64,000 bases of DNA from Pseudidiomarina piscicola (lineage in GTDB: Bacteria; Pseudomonadota; Gammaproteobacteria; Enterobacterales; Alteromonadaceae): assembly GCF_902806985.1 (NCBI RefSeq), contig NZ_CADCXY010000003.1, positions 124,001-188,000 of the forward strand, given 5' to 3'. The translations under genes and the position numbers were made by a program. A model generated the notes under the pieces. The model was given only the letters and a program-made list of their open reading frames with translations. It had not been told where the DNA came from and did not search any database. Below, piece by piece: positions 33,107 to 42,793 of the stretch (the stretch's first letter is position 1; each line of letters begins with the position of its first letter).

Positions 33107-33826
33107 ATGTTAGATAAAATCCGTATTGTTTTGGTCAACACCTCGCATACCGGCAACATCGGCTCGGTCGCCCGAGCCATGAAAACCATGGGCTTGAGCC
33201 AATTGACGCTAGTGGATCCGGTGCAACCGCCCGATAGTCATGCCTCGGCTCTTGCGGCCGGGGCCACGGACGTCTTACATAGCGCCCAAATTGTTGATGA
33301 CCTGCCAAGCGCCATTGGCGACTGCGGGCTTGTTATCGGCACTAGCGCGCGCAATCGCACCCTCGATTGGCCGCTGCTAGGCCCGCGCGAAGCTGCCGGC
33401 AAACTGCTCGAAGAATGCCCAAATTATAACGTAGCACTGGTGTTTGGGCGCGAAAATAGCGGCCTGACCAACGAAGAACTGCAACAGTGCACCCACCATG
33501 TTCATATCCCCTCCAACCCCGATTATAGCTCGTTGAATTTGGCCATGGCCGTGCAAACGCTCGCCTATGAGGTTCGCATGCAATGGCTCGAAGCCAACGA
33601 ACATCCTGCAGGAACTGAAAGTGAGTATCCACTTACTGAAGATCTCGAGCGTTTTTACGGTCATCTTGAACAGACGTTCACTGACACGGGTTTTATCATT
33701 AAACAACACCCAGGTCAGGTGATGGCGAAGTTACGCCGCTTGTTCTCGCGCGCCCGCCCAGAGGCGAATGAGTTGAATATTCTTCGCGGAATGTTGGCGT
33801 CGGTGGATAAAACACAAAACCGTTGA
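33107..33826 (+). CDS. trmJ: tRNA (cytidine/uridine-2'-O)-methyltransferase TrmJ
   Basis: SPOUT-class methyltransferase of 239 residues that 2'-O-methylates position 32 of tRNAs. Family motifs are [34 protein letters not shown] and [20 protein letters not shown], the last two forming the SAM-binding trefoil knot. The C-terminal 70 residues are the usual helical extension. The suhB-trmJ-iscR gene order is conserved in many gammaproteobacteria. A repeat-rich spacer separates it from iscR. Confidence 0.96.
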   Translation: MLDKIRIVLVNTSHTGNIGSVARAMKTMGLSQLTLVDPVQPPDSHASALAAGATDVLHSAQIVDDLPSAIGDCGLVIGTSARNRTLDWPLLGPREAAGKLLEECPNYNVALVFGRENSGLTNEELQQCTHHVHIPSNPDYSSLNLAMAVQTLAYEVRMQWLEANEHPAGTESEYPLTEDLERFYGHLEQTFTDTGFIIKQHPGQVMAKLRRLFSRARPEANELNILRGMLASVDKTQNR

Positions 33827-33960
33827 TCGTACGCTGCGCTGTTCGTTGCTCGTACGCTGCGCTGTTCGATCGCTGCGCTCTCTAAACAACGAACAGTGAG
33901 GCGCGAGCCGAACGTACGACCAACGAACAGTGAGGCGCAGCCGAACATACGACCAACGCC
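33827..33960. repeat. Direct and inverted GCTGTTCG repeats between trmJ and iscR
   Basis: CGTACGCTGCGCTGTTCG occurs twice in direct orientation (33828-33845 and 33851-33868). The right half contains AACGAACAGTGAGGCGC twice (near 33887 and 33921), with CGAACAG the complement of CTGTTCG, so the region can fold into alternative hairpins. It begins one base after the trmJ stop and ends 14 bases before the IscR site. Confidence 0.85.
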
Positions 33961-33974
33961 TTTCGCTCTCCATA

Positions 33975-33999
33975 ATACTTGACTAAAATAGTCGGGAAT
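33975..33999. promoter_or_regulatory. Type 1 IscR binding site overlapping the iscR promoter
   Basis: The 25-base element begins ATACTTGACT, continues AAAATAGTC and ends GGGAAT. By my comparison 24 of 25 positions fit the published E. coli type 1 consensus, with the symmetrical GACT and AGTC cores present. TTGACT (33979-33984) within it can act as the -35 hexamer. Binding of [2Fe-2S]-IscR here would repress the isc operon when cluster supply is sufficient. Confidence 0.85.
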
Positions 34000-34036
34000 G
34001 CGAAAATTACGGTATCAACGTGGAGGAAGAACAGCT

Positions 34037-34525
34037 ATGCGCTTAACCTCAAAAGGACGATACGCCGTAACCGCAATGTTAGACGTAGCGCTGCATACAG
34101 AACAAGGTCCTGTGCCGTTGGCCGATATCTCGGAACGGCAGGGAATTTCATTGAGCTATCTTGAACAATTATTCGCGCGCTTGCGTAAGCATGGACTGGT
34201 AAACAGTGTTCGTGGTCCTGGTGGCGGTTATCGCCTCGGGTTTACGCCGCACGAAATTTCAATTAGCGCAGTGATTCAAGCCGTCGATGAAACGATCGAC
34301 GCGACCCGGTGCGGTGGCAAAGGCGGGTGCCAAGGTGGCAGTCGTTGTTTAACGCACTCACTGTGGTCGAATTTAAGTGACCGAATTGAAGATTTTCTCG
34401 CGAACATTAGCTTAGCCGAGTTGGTACAGCAGCAAGACGTGAACGAAGTTGCTGAACGTCAGAACGCCACAATAGCCGAGCAAAAGAAACGCGAACAACA
34501 AATTGCATTGAATTGTCAGCTCTAA
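34037..34525 (+). CDS. iscR: Fe-S cluster-sensing transcription regulator IscR
   Basis: Rrf2-family regulator of 162 residues. The N-terminal winged helix starts [19 protein letters not shown]. The [2Fe-2S] ligands C92, C98, C104 and H107 lie in [16 protein letters not shown] at the same positions as in E. coli. The ATG at 34037 is preceded by TGGAGGAAG; an upstream frame start at 33998 is not family-like. It is the first gene of the isc operon, followed by iscS after 30 bases, and is autoregulated if the upstream IscR site is functional. Confidence 0.97.
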   Translation: MRLTSKGRYAVTAMLDVALHTEQGPVPLADISERQGISLSYLEQLFARLRKHGLVNSVRGPGGGYRLGFTPHEISISAVIQAVDETIDATRCGGKGGCQGGSRCLTHSLWSNLSDRIEDFLANISLAELVQQQDVNEVAERQNATIAEQKKREQQIALNCQL

Positions 34526-34555
34526 ACCGACTGACAAGTTAAGGAGTAGCACTGA

Positions 34556-35770
34556 ATGAAACTACCAATTTACTTTGATTATGCAGCCACTACGCCAGTT
34601 GACCCACGGGTTGCTGAGAAGATGATGCAGTTCTTAACGCCAGACGGACAGTTTGGTAACCCAGCATCACGCTCGCACCGATTTGGTTGGCAAGCGGAAG
34701 AAGCTGTCGATATCGCTCGTAACCAAATCGCTGATCTGGTGAACGCCGATCCGCGTGAAATCGTTTTCACCTCAGGTGCGACCGAGTCAGACAACCTTGC
34801 GATTAAAGGTGCGGCAGAGTTTTATCAGAAAAAAGGTAAGCACATCATTACCCTAAAAACTGAGCACAAAGCCGTATTGGATACCTGCCGTCAGCTTGAG
34901 CGCGAAGGTTTCGAAGTGACCTACCTTGACGTACAAGAAGACGGTTTGCTTGACCTGGAAGTGTTTAAGCAAGCCTTGCGCGAAGACACAGTGCTTGTCA
35001 GCGTGATGCACGTGAACAACGAAATTGGTGTGATTCAGGATATCGAAGCGATTGGTAACCTGTGCCGTGAAAACAAAACCATTTTTCATGTCGATGGCGC
35101 ACAAAGTGCCGGTAAAATCGATATCGACCTGCAAAACTTACCGGTCGACTTAATGAGCTTCTCAGGCCACAAAATGTATGGCCCTAAAGGTATTGGCGCG
35201 ATGTTCGTACGTCGTCGCCCACGGGTGCGTTTGAATGCTCAAATGCATGGTGGCGGCCACGAGCGTGGCATGCGTTCAGGTACGCTTGCAACCCACCAAA
35301 TTGTTGGCATGGGTGAAGCTGCTCGTATCGCCAAAGAAGAAATGGCTGCCGAGCGCGAGCGTTTCCGTGCCTTGCGCGACCGTTTATGGAACGGCGTTAA
35401 AGACATCGAAGAAGTTTACATTAACGGTAACCTTGAACAGGGCGTACCGCATATTTTCAATATCAGCTTCAACTTCGTCGAAGGTGAAAGCTTGATTATG
35501 GCCTTGAAAGACTTAGCAGTATCTTCAGGTTCAGCCTGTACCTCTGCAAGCCTTGAGCCATCGTACGTATTACGTGCCATTGGCCGTAACGACGAACTTG
35601 CACATAGTTCAATTCGCTTTAGCTTCGGTCGCTTTACGACAGAAGAAGAAGTCGACTATGCAGTGGAACAAATTCAGCAATCAATTGGTCGCTTGCGCGA
35701 CATGTCGCCCCTATGGGAAATGTTCAAAGACGGCGTTGATTTAGACAGCGTTGAATGGGCGGCACACTAA
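34556..35770 (+). CDS. iscS: Cysteine desulfurase IscS
   Basis: PLP enzyme that extracts sulfur from cysteine for Fe-S clusters, thiamine and tRNA thiolation. The PLP lysine is K206 in [12 protein letters not shown] and the persulfide-forming cysteine is C328 in [19 protein letters not shown]; both numbers equal those of E. coli IscS. The protein has the standard 404 residues. A GGAG lies just before the ATG. It sits between iscR and iscU in the usual order. Confidence 0.98.
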   Translation: MKLPIYFDYAATTPVDPRVAEKMMQFLTPDGQFGNPASRSHRFGWQAEEAVDIARNQIADLVNADPREIVFTSGATESDNLAIKGAAEFYQKKGKHIITLKTEHKAVLDTCRQLEREGFEVTYLDVQEDGLLDLEVFKQALREDTVLVSVMHVNNEIGVIQDIEAIGNLCRENKTIFHVDGAQSAGKIDIDLQNLPVDLMSFSGHKMYGPKGIGAMFVRRRPRVRLNAQMHGGGHERGMRSGTLATHQIVGMGEAARIAKEEMAAERERFRALRDRLWNGVKDIEEVYINGNLEQGVPHIFNISFNFVEGESLIMALKDLAVSSGSACTSASLEPSYVLRAIGRNDELAHSSIRFSFGRFTTEEEVDYAVEQIQQSIGRLRDMSPLWEMFKDGVDLDSVEWAAH

Positions 35771-35785
35771 GAGAGGTAAAGAGTT

Positions 35786-36169
35786 ATGGCATACAGTGAA
35801 AAAGTAATCGACCATTATGAAAACCCACGTAACGTAGGTGCATTCGATAAGAATGACCACTCTATCGCAACCGGTATGGTTGGCGCACCAGCGTGTGGTG
35901 ACGTAATGAAGTTACAATTAAAAATCAGCGATGCAGGCATTATTGAAGATGCCAAGTTCAAAACCTATGGCTGCGGTTCAGCCATTGCCTCTAGCTCACT
36001 CGTTACTGAATGGGTAAAAGGTAAGTCGGTTGAAGAAGCTTCTCAACTGAAGAACACCCAAATCGCCGAAGAACTTGCATTGCCACCGGTAAAAATCCAC
36101 TGCTCAATTTTGGCAGAAGACGCCATCAAAGCAGCACTGGAAGATTACAAGAAAAAACACGCAAGTTAA
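35786..36169 (+). CDS. iscU: Fe-S cluster assembly scaffold IscU
   Basis: Scaffold of 127 residues on which IscS-derived sulfur and iron are assembled. The three cluster cysteines are C37 (GAPACGDVMKLQ), C63 (TYGCGSAIASSS) and C106 (KIHCSILAEDAI), with the Asp after C37 preserved. The HscA-recognition motif LPPVK lies just before C106. It follows iscS by 15 bases. Confidence 0.98.
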   Translation: MAYSEKVIDHYENPRNVGAFDKNDHSIATGMVGAPACGDVMKLQLKISDAGIIEDAKFKTYGCGSAIASSSLVTEWVKGKSVEEASQLKNTQIAEELALPPVKIHCSILAEDAIKAALEDYKKKHAS

Positions 36170-36194
36170 GATTTCATAAGCGGAAGGGTAAGTA

Positions 36195-36518
36195 ATGGCA
36201 ATTACCATGACCGAAGCAGCGGCACAGCGTGCTCGCTCGTTTTTGGAACAGCGCGGTAAAGGTGAGGGCATCCGGTTAGGTATCAAAACCACTGGGTGCT
36301 CGGGCCTTGCCTACGTGATGGAATTCGTCGATCACGTTGACGACACCGACACGGTTTTTGAAGAACGTGGTGTTAAGATCATCATCGACGGCAAGAGCTT
36401 ATTGTACCTTGACGGTACCGAGCTCGATTTCGTTAAAGAAGGCCTCAATGAGGGCTTTGAGTTTAATAACCCGAACGCCAAAGGCGAGTGCGGGTGTGGC
36501 GAGAGCTTTAACGTTTAA
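36195..36518 (+). CDS. iscA: A-type Fe-S carrier IscA
   Basis: A-type carrier of 107 residues. The three conserved cysteines are in [11 protein letters not shown] and in the C-terminal [11 protein letters not shown]. It transfers clusters or iron to apo-targets. GGAAGGGTAAGTA before the ATG is the ribosome site. hscB starts 2 bases after the stop. Confidence 0.97.
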   Translation: MAITMTEAAAQRARSFLEQRGKGEGIRLGIKTTGCSGLAYVMEFVDHVDDTDTVFEERGVKIIIDGKSLLYLDGTELDFVKEGLNEGFEFNNPNAKGECGCGESFNV

Positions 36519-36520
36519 GC

Positions 36521-37021
36521 ATGAATCATTTCGAGCTGTTCGCAATAGAACCAGAGTACGCAGTCGACTTAGCCGACTTGCAGGTGCGTTATCGCAAGCT
36601 GCAACAAGCGATGCATCCAGATCGATTCGCCAATGCAAGTGAACGCGATAAGTTGTTGGCGGTGCAGCGCACCTCTCAACTGAACGACGCGTACCACACA
36701 TTGCGTGATCCCCTAGGGCGAGCTGAGTACATTCTCGGCTTGCGCGGGGTCGATATGCAGCATGAACAGAAAACCCTGCAGGATCCCGAGTTCCTGATGG
36801 CGCAAATGGAGTGGCGCGAGCGCGTTGAAGAACTTAACGCCGGCGACTTCACTGCTATTGACCAAGCCTACAGTGATCTCGAACGCGAAACCAAAGTGTT
36901 GCAGGAGCAGCTTGAGCAGCAAATAGCGGAGGCCGACAACGATGAAGCGGCAAACAGCATCCGCAAGCTTAAGTTTATGCATAAACTAGGGCGCGAACTC
37001 GAGGCGCTAGAAGACGCGTAA
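36521..37021 (+). CDS. hscB: Co-chaperone HscB (J-protein)
   Basis: Specialised J-domain protein of 166 residues that brings IscU to HscA and stimulates its ATPase. The J domain (about 1-75) includes the HPD triplet in LQQAMHPDRFANASERDK. The C-terminal helical bundle (EFLMAQMEWRERVEELNAG) binds IscU. It follows iscA almost without gap; 87 bases separate it from hscA. Confidence 0.97.
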   Translation: MNHFELFAIEPEYAVDLADLQVRYRKLQQAMHPDRFANASERDKLLAVQRTSQLNDAYHTLRDPLGRAEYILGLRGVDMQHEQKTLQDPEFLMAQMEWRERVEELNAGDFTAIDQAYSDLERETKVLQEQLEQQIAEADNDEAANSIRKLKFMHKLGRELEALEDA

Positions 37022-37108
37022 CTCGTCTTAACAGCACAAGTTACCTGATACCACTAAGATGATTCAGACGCGGCTCGTCCGCGGCATTCAATTTGAAAGA
37101 GGTTTTCA

Positions 37109-38974
37109 ATGGCATTACTGCAAATCGCCGAGCCGGGGCAGAGCACTGCGCCGCATCAACATCGTCTAGCTGCAGGTATTGACCTTGGCACGACCAACTC
37201 GTTGGTGGCGACCGTTCGTAGTGGCGAATCGCAAGTATTAGCTGACGAGCAAGGGCGTGAAATTTTACCTTCTGTCGTCTATTACGGCGCCGACGAAATT
37301 CTCACGGGATACGACGCCAGCGCAAAACACGCCGACGCGTCCATCGATACTGAAAACACTATCGTGTCAGTGAAACGCTTCATTGGCCGTACCGTTGCCG
37401 ATGTGCAACGCAATTTCTCCAATCTTCCTTATCGCATGAGCGAAACCGACAACGGCGTACCGGTATTTCACACCGCCGGTGGCGACAAAAACGCGGTTGA
37501 AGTTTCAGCTGATATCTTGCGCACCTTGTCAGCTCGAGCGCAAGCCGCACTTGGTGGCGAGCTTACGGGCGTCGTTATCACTGTACCCGCGTACTTTGAT
37601 GACGCGCAGCGTCAAAGCACCAAAGATGCCGCGCAGCTTGCAGGGCTCAACGTGTTGCGTTTGCTCAACGAACCCACAGCTGCGGCAGTGGCCTATGGGC
37701 TCGACTCAGGTCGCGAAGGCTTAATCGGCGTTTATGACCTTGGTGGCGGTACCTTTGACTTATCGCTCCTGCGTTTGCAAGGTGGCGTGTTTGAAGTGTT
37801 AGCCACAGGCGGCGATAGCGCCCTTGGTGGCGACGACTTCGACCAAGCCATCGTCAATTTCTTAAAAGCAGAATGGGATCTTCCAAGCGATGTCCCTGCG
37901 CGCTTAGAGCGTGATCTTATCAACGCTGCGAAAACCGCCAAAGAAGCTCTAACCGACGCTAATGAAACCGAAATTTTGGTGGCAGAGCTCGATAAAAAAA
38001 TGCGCTTCACGCGCGCCAAACTCGATGAATTAATCGAACCTTTTGTGCGTCGCACCTTGGTCAACTGCCGCCGCGCACTTAAGGACGCTGGCGTGAGCGC
38101 TGACGAAGTGCTCGACGTAGTGATGGTCGGCGGTTCAACACGCGTGCCGCGTGTCCGTGAAGCGGTCGGCGAGTTCTTTGGCCGCGAGCCATTAACCTCC
38201 ATCGACCCAGACCAAGTGGTCGCTATCGGCGCTGCGGTACAAGCCGACATTCTGGCCGGCAATAAACCCGATTCCGATATGTTGTTGCTCGACGTAATTC
38301 CACTGTCCCTTGGTCTTGAAACCATGGGCGGGCTGGTCGAAAAAGTCGTGGCACGCAACACCACAATTCCGGTTGCCAAAGCGCAAGAATTCACCACCTT
38401 CAAAGACGGCCAAACCGCGATGATGATTCACGTGGTGCAAGGTGAACGCGAATTAGTCGACGACTGTCGCTCACTCGCACGCTTTGTGCTGAGCGATATT
38501 CCGCCTATGGCCGCCGGCGCAGCACACATCCGTGTGACCTTCCAAGTCGATGCCGATGGCTTGTTGAGCGTCACCGCAATGGAAAAATCCAGCGGCGTGA
38601 CTGCGTCAATTCAAGTCAAGCCTTCTTACGGCTTGAACGACGACGACATCACCACCATGCTGCAAGCGTCGATGAGTAACGCCCAAGAAGACATGGCCGC
38701 GCGCATGTTGCGCGAACAGCAAGTAGAAGCCGACCGCGTGCTTGAAGCCCTAAGTAGTGCACTTGCCGCCGACGGCGACTTGCTTGATGAACAAGAACGT
38801 CAGCGCTTAGACGACACCATGGCAGCCCTACGCGAAGCCCGCGGCGGCACCAGCGCCGAGGCCATCGAGAAAGCGATTGAAGCGGTTGACACAGCCAGTG
38901 AAGACTTCGCTGCACGCCGCATGGATGCAGGGATTCGTAAAGCGCTATCCGGCAGCAATGTAAACGAGCTGTAG
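37109..38974 (+). CDS. hscA: Fe-S assembly chaperone HscA (Hsp70 family)
   Basis: Hsp70-type ATPase of 621 residues that works with HscB on IscU. The nucleotide domain shows [14 protein letters not shown], the [16 protein letters not shown] phosphate loop and [16 protein letters not shown]. The substrate domain begins near [14 protein letters not shown]. The protein is shorter than DnaK and has the roughly 20-residue N-terminal extension usual for HscA. AGAGG lies before the ATG. Confidence 0.97.
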   Translation: MALLQIAEPGQSTAPHQHRLAAGIDLGTTNSLVATVRSGESQVLADEQGREILPSVVYYGADEILTGYDASAKHADASIDTENTIVSVKRFIGRTVADVQRNFSNLPYRMSETDNGVPVFHTAGGDKNAVEVSADILRTLSARAQAALGGELTGVVITVPAYFDDAQRQSTKDAAQLAGLNVLRLLNEPTAAAVAYGLDSGREGLIGVYDLGGGTFDLSLLRLQGGVFEVLATGGDSALGGDDFDQAIVNFLKAEWDLPSDVPARLERDLINAAKTAKEALTDANETEILVAELDKKMRFTRAKLDELIEPFVRRTLVNCRRALKDAGVSADEVLDVVMVGGSTRVPRVREAVGEFFGREPLTSIDPDQVVAIGAAVQADILAGNKPDSDMLLLDVIPLSLGLETMGGLVEKVVARNTTIPVAKAQEFTTFKDGQTAMMIHVVQGERELVDDCRSLARFVLSDIPPMAAGAAHIRVTFQVDADGLLSVTAMEKSSGVTASIQVKPSYGLNDDDITTMLQASMSNAQEDMAARMLREQQVEADRVLEALSSALAADGDLLDEQERQRLDDTMAALREARGGTSAEAIEKAIEAVDTASEDFAARRMDAGIRKALSGSNVNEL

Positions 38975-39019
38975 GCTACGACCCAGCGCGCATAAACCAG
39001 TTTTTAACGAGGATGAGTA

Positions 39020-39358
39020 ATGTCAAAAATCGTATTCTTACCCCATGAAGAGCTTTGCCCAGAGGGCGCAGCTATTGAAGCCAAAGACGGCGAAAGCGTG
39101 CTGGACGTAGCACTGCGCAATGGCATCGGCATCGAACATGCCTGCGAAAAAGTGTGCGCGTGCACCACCTGCCACGTGTACGTTCGTGAAGGCTACGACT
39201 CACTTGAAGAAATTGACGACAACGAAGACGACATGCTCGACAAAGCCTGGGGCCTCGACCCAGACTCACGCCTAAGCTGCCAAGCCCGCGTCAACGGCGA
39301 AGACCTCGTCGTCGAAATCCCCAAATACACCGTCAACATGGTCAAAGAAAACCACTAG
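39020..39358 (+). CDS. fdx: ISC-system [2Fe-2S] ferredoxin
   Basis: Adrenodoxin-type ferredoxin of 112 residues that supplies electrons for cluster assembly. Cluster ligands are in EHACEKVCACTTCHVYV and SRLSCQARV. AACGAGGATGAG before the ATG gives the ribosome site. This is the last isc gene; iscX, which follows fdx in E. coli, is absent at this position. The second half uses almost exclusively C in pyrimidine-ending codons. The TAG stop lies inside the start of repeat copy 2. Confidence 0.96.
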   Translation: MSKIVFLPHEELCPEGAAIEAKDGESVLDVALRNGIGIEHACEKVCACTTCHVYVREGYDSLEEIDDNEDDMLDKAWGLDPDSRLSCQARVNGEDLVVEIPKYTVNMVKENH

Positions 39359-39453
39359 AGGGGGCAGCCCTTACAATGTAAAGGCACTTCCCGCAGAAGG
39401 GGCAGCCCTTACAATGTAAAGATGGTTTTCAGAGGGGGGGCTGCCCCCCTCAG
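39357..39453. repeat. Nested palindromic repeat, copy 2 (one and a half units)
   Basis: The left arm GGGGCAGCCCTTACAATG occurs twice here (from 39361 and 39400) and is closed by a single right arm GGGGGGCTGCCCCCC. The first five bases overlap the fdx stop exactly as copy 1 overlaps the S9 peptidase stop. It ends 2 bases before the msrA stop codon, so it separates two convergent genes. Confidence 0.9.
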
Positions 39454-39455
39454 TC

Positions 39456-39986
39456 TTATTCCAACTTTTCAGCAAAAGTTCTCTTAAATTTAGCGAGTTT
39501 TGGGCTTATCACTGCCTGGCAATAGGCATTTTGTGGATTACGCTCCACAAAGTTGTCATGGTAGTTCCCAGCCGACCAAAATTTCTCAAGCGGTTGCAGC
39601 TCGGTGACGATCTCATCGTCCCATGTTTTATCGTCACGCATTTCAGCAATGATCTCTTCTGCCGCCGCGCGTTGCTCTTCGCTTTGGTAAAAAATCGCCG
39701 AGCGATAATGCGGGCCGATATCATTGCCTTGCCGATTCAACTGGGTTGGATCATGCAACGCAAAGAAGATTTCCAATACCTCACGGATAGAAAGGGCGGT
39801 CGGTTCAAAGGTCAGTTGTACCGCTTCAGCGTGCCCGGTATCGCCCGCACACACTTGCTCATAAGTTGGGTTTTCTAAGTGCCCGCCAGCAAAACCTGAC
39901 TCTGCTTTTAACACCCCGCGGACCTGTTTGAAGGCACCTTCAATGCACCAAAAACAGCCACCGGCCAAAGTAATTTGTTGGGTCAT
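39456..39986 (-). CDS. msrA: Peptide-methionine (S)-S-oxide reductase MsrA
   Basis: Repairs S-diastereomers of oxidised methionine. The catalytic cysteine is C11 in LAGGCFWCIEGAF. GFAGGHLENPTYEQVCAGDTG, HAEAVQLTF and DPTQLNRQGNDIGPHYRSAI are family hallmarks. The length of 176 residues is that of the single-domain form. AAGGAGTAGCGT lies before the ATG. It is a monocistronic gene between repeat copies 2 and 3. Confidence 0.97.
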   Translation of the reverse strand: MTQQITLAGGCFWCIEGAFKQVRGVLKAESGFAGGHLENPTYEQVCAGDTGHAEAVQLTFEPTALSIREVLEIFFALHDPTQLNRQGNDIGPHYRSAIFYQSEEQRAAAEEIIAEMRDDKTWDDEIVTELQPLEKFWSAGNYHDNFVERNPQNAYCQAVISPKLAKFKRTFAEKLE

Positions 39987-40074
39987 ACGCTACTCCTTAT
40001 AGACGTTTAGACATCTATATCATAATTCGGATAGTAGATGAAGACAAACGCTCATTTTCTCTATAACAATCCTC

Positions 40075-40132
40075 AAGGGGGGGCAGCCCCCCCTGCGGGA
40101 AACGTCTTTACATTGTAAGGGCTGCCCCCTCT
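40075..40132. repeat. Nested palindromic repeat, copy 3 (inverted orientation)
   Basis: Reads in the opposite direction to copies 1 and 2: GGGGGGGCAGCCCCCC, a short spacer, CTTTACATTGTAAGGGC, then TGCCCCCTCT. It lies between the divergent msrA and ndk starts, about 30 bases before the ndk -10, so it cannot serve as an msrA terminator here. Confidence 0.88.
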
Positions 40133-40139
40133 GGGGTGG

Positions 40140-40168
40140 TGGCGTGCGGGTGGTGGAACGTGTATAAT
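40140..40168 (+). promoter_or_regulatory. Predicted ndk promoter
   Basis: A consensus TATAAT (40163-40168) has a weak TGGCGT 17 bases upstream (40140-40145). The ndk start is 53 bases downstream. Confidence 0.6.
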
Positions 40169-40220
40169 CCGCGCGACTTTAAATCTAAGCATCCAAACTT
40201 AAAGCACAGCGGAGAAAATC

Positions 40221-40652
40221 ATGGCTTTAGAACGTACTTTATCTATTATCAAACCAGACGCAGTTGGCAAAAACGTTATCGGCGCTATCTATAACCGTTT
40301 CGAATCAACTGGTCTGCGTATCGTTGCAGCGAAAATGATGCACTTGAGCAAAGAACAAGCTGAAGGCTTCTATGCAGAACACAAAGAGCGTCCTTTCTTT
40401 GGCGCCTTGGTTGAATTCATGACGTCTGGCCCAATCATGGTGAGCGTATTGGAAGGCGAAAATGCGGTTTTACGTCACCGTGAAATCATGGGCGCAACTA
40501 ACCCATCAGAAGCACTGGCGGGAACTTTACGCGCTGACTATGCTGAAACTATCGACGAGAACGCGGTACATGGTTCTGACGCGGTAGAATCTGCGGCACG
40601 TGAAATTGCTTACTTCTTCTCTGACGAAGAAATCTGCTCACGTACACGCTAA
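40221..40652 (+). CDS. ndk: Nucleoside diphosphate kinase
   Basis: Balances nucleoside triphosphate pools by ping-pong phosphate transfer. The phosphorylated His is H117 in [20 protein letters not shown]. The N-terminus [20 protein letters not shown] and the [15 protein letters not shown] segment are standard. The protein has 143 residues. A GGAGAAAATC stretch precedes the ATG. ndk followed by rlmN, pilW, rodZ, ispG and hisS is a conserved order in gammaproteobacteria. Confidence 0.98.
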   Translation: MALERTLSIIKPDAVGKNVIGAIYNRFESTGLRIVAAKMMHLSKEQAEGFYAEHKERPFFGALVEFMTSGPIMVSVLEGENAVLRHREIMGATNPSEALAGTLRADYAETIDENAVHGSDAVESAAREIAYFFSDEEICSRTR

Positions 40653-40658
40653 AAATAC

Positions 40659-40685
40659 AAAGCGTAGTTCGAACGCTACGCTTTT
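40659..40685 (+). terminator. Terminator-like hairpin after ndk
   Basis: AAAGCGTAG (40659-40667) pairs with CTACGCTTT (40676-40684) around TTCGAACG, followed by only a short T stretch. Confidence 0.6.
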
Positions 40686-40786
40686 CGTACGCTTCGCTGT
40701 CCGTACGCGGTGCTGCTCGTGAAAACGACTAGCGCAGCGTACGAGCAGAGAGCGAAGCGAACGCACGAACAACGAGTAACGGTCCT
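40686..40786. repeat. GTACG/GTTCG hairpin spacer between ndk and rlmN
   Basis: Contains CTGCTCGT and ACGAGCAG as inverted arms, several GTACGC/GCGTAC words, and a right end of AGCGAAGCGAACGCACGAAC and ACAACGAG. It resembles the trmJ-iscR spacer in vocabulary and layout but is not the same sequence. It fills the whole gap before rlmN. Confidence 0.7.
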
Positions 40787-40789
40787 TAA

Positions 40790-41923
40790 ATGAATGCAGT
40801 TGATAAAAAAGTGAATCTTCTCGACTTGAATCGTCAAGGTATGCGCGAGTTCTTCAAAGAGCTCGGAGAAAAGTCATTCCGTGCCGATCAAGTAATGAAA
40901 TGGTTGTATCACTATTGTGTCGACAACTTCGATGACATGACTAACCTCAATAAGGGCTTGCGCGAAAAATTGAAGCAAATTGCTGAAATACGCGCGCCAG
41001 AAGTTCGTGTGCAACAGCAATCCAGTGATGGCACTATTAAATTTGCCATGACGTTATTCGACGGCCAAGACGTCGAAACTGTATGGATTCCAGATGGCGA
41101 TCGCGCCACCTTGTGTGTTAGTTCGCAGGTGGGTTGTGCGCTCGAATGCACTTTCTGTAGTACCGCGCAACAAGGCTTCAACCGAAACCTACGCGTGGCA
41201 GAAATCATTGGCCAAGTTTGGCGAGTGAATAAACTGCTTGGCCCTTACGGCGAAACAGGTATTAAAGCGGTAACAAACGTGGTGATGATGGGCATGGGTG
41301 AGCCTTTGCTGAATCTGAAAAACGTTGTTCCGGCAATGGACTTAATGCTCGACGACAATGCCTTCGGCTTATCGAAACGGCGCGTCACCTTAAGTACCTC
41401 AGGGGTGGTTCCAGCCCTGTATAAACTGAAAGAAGAAATCGACGTAGCATTGGCGATCAGCTTACATGCGCCGAACGACGAGTTGCGCAATCAAATTGTA
41501 CCGGTCAATAAAAAGTACAATATCGAAGAGTTTTTGAAAGCTAGCCGTCATTATATTGATGGTTCGAAAGCAAATAAGAACATCACTATTGAGTATGTTA
41601 TGCTCGATCACGTGAATGACTCAATGGACCAAGCTGCAGAGCTGGCGCGTACGCTAAAAGACACACCGTGCAAAATTAACTTGATTCCATTTAATCCATT
41701 CCCCGGAAACGATCACGGTCGTTCCAGTAATTCTCGCATTGACCGCTTTGCTAAAGTTCTGATAGAAAAGGGTTATATTGTGACGGTACGGAAAACACGC
41801 GGCGATGATATTGATGCCGCATGTGGCCAATTGGTGGGCGATGTCATCGACCGAACCAAGCGTATCCTGAAGAAGCAGCAAGCACAGCGTGGTGGTAGCG
41901 GAATCGACGTCAAGGTTTCGTAA
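40790..41923 (+). CDS. rlmN: Dual-specificity RNA methyltransferase RlmN
   Basis: Radical-SAM enzyme that makes m2A2503 in 23S rRNA and m2A37 in some tRNAs. The cluster motif is [19 protein letters not shown] (CxxxCxxC). [13 protein letters not shown] and the C-terminal [17 protein letters not shown], which includes the methyl-carrying cysteine, are family-specific. The length of 377 residues is normal. A weak GGTCC region precedes the ATG, which lies just after the repeat spacer. Confidence 0.97.
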   Translation: MNAVDKKVNLLDLNRQGMREFFKELGEKSFRADQVMKWLYHYCVDNFDDMTNLNKGLREKLKQIAEIRAPEVRVQQQSSDGTIKFAMTLFDGQDVETVWIPDGDRATLCVSSQVGCALECTFCSTAQQGFNRNLRVAEIIGQVWRVNKLLGPYGETGIKAVTNVVMMGMGEPLLNLKNVVPAMDLMLDDNAFGLSKRRVTLSTSGVVPALYKLKEEIDVALAISLHAPNDELRNQIVPVNKKYNIEEFLKASRHYIDGSKANKNITIEYVMLDHVNDSMDQAAELARTLKDTPCKINLIPFNPFPGNDHGRSSNSRIDRFAKVLIEKGYIVTVRKTRGDDIDAACGQLVGDVIDRTKRILKKQQAQRGGSGIDVKVS

Positions 41924-41993
41924 ATCTCCAATAGCAGCGTAGGCATGCGGGACACTTCAGGGTAGCATTGCGATTAACCGAAGAGGACCTGTA

Positions 41994-42782
41994 ATGCGAC
42001 GACTCCAGCAAATTTTACTTGTGACCAGTGTTGCGCTGCTGGTGACAGGTTGTGTCAGTCAACGTACCGTTGATGGCAAAAATCAGCCAGCCCAAAAATT
42101 TAACACCCAAGAAGCGGCCTCCACACGGCTAGCATTGGGGCTGCAGTACCTGCAATCAGGCAACTACCAACAGGCGCGCGCCAACCTAGAACGTGCGCGC
42201 GAATACACGCCGAATAATCCGGCAGTGCTGACGGGGCTGGCCTTTTATTATCAACGAGTCAAAGAATACCAAAGCGCTGAACGCTATTATCGTCAGGCCA
42301 TTGACTTACAACCGACCAACGGTGATACCTACAACAATTTAGGCGCCTTGCTGTGCAGCATCGGTCGTTATGACGAAGCCGATCGTTATTTCCAACAAGC
42401 TTTGCAAATTCCCGATTACATTAAAGTTGCATCAACCTACGAGAATGCGGCGCGTTGTGCTGCGAAAGCCGGAAAAATGCAACAGTCAGATCAGTACTTT
42501 CGGCGCGCCATGAATCACAGTGCCGGCAGTAGCTCTATTCTTGAAAGCTATGCTGCGGTATTGTTAGAGCAGCAACGTACTGAAAAGGCCGCGCAAGTAC
42601 TGAGACAGCGAGCGAATTTACCGCAACTCTCAGCACAATATTTGTGGTTAGAAATACAGCTAGCCAAACAACAGAATAATAAAGTTCGGCAAATCAGTTT
42701 CGCCGAATTACTTTTGTCGCGCTTTCCAAACTCACGCCAAGCACGTGAGTATCAAGCGCAAACTTCAGAACCCAATTCATAA
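41994..42782 (+). CDS. pilW: Type IV pilus biogenesis lipoprotein PilW/PilF (TPR)
   Basis: Outer-membrane pilotin-like lipoprotein of 262 residues needed for secretin assembly in type IV pili. The lipobox is LLVTGC with Cys at residue 19. TPR repeats follow (LGLQYLQSGNYQQARANLER, FYYQRVKEYQSAERYYRQA, LGALLCSIGRYDEADRYFQQA). The location between rlmN and rodZ is the conserved one. GAGGACCTGTA precedes the ATG. Confidence 0.92.
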   Translation: MRRLQQILLVTSVALLVTGCVSQRTVDGKNQPAQKFNTQEAASTRLALGLQYLQSGNYQQARANLERAREYTPNNPAVLTGLAFYYQRVKEYQSAERYYRQAIDLQPTNGDTYNNLGALLCSIGRYDEADRYFQQALQIPDYIKVASTYENAARCAAKAGKMQQSDQYFRRAMNHSAGSSSILESYAAVLLEQQRTEKAAQVLRQRANLPQLSAQYLWLEIQLAKQQNNKVRQISFAELLLSRFPNSRQAREYQAQTSEPNS

Positions 42783-42793
42783 TGAAGTAGCCC

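Noticed and set aside
37732..38403. 223-codon open frame opposite hscA
   Set aside because: It is antisense to a fully conserved HscA; the Ser/Thr/Arg-rich composition is typical of a shadow frame.
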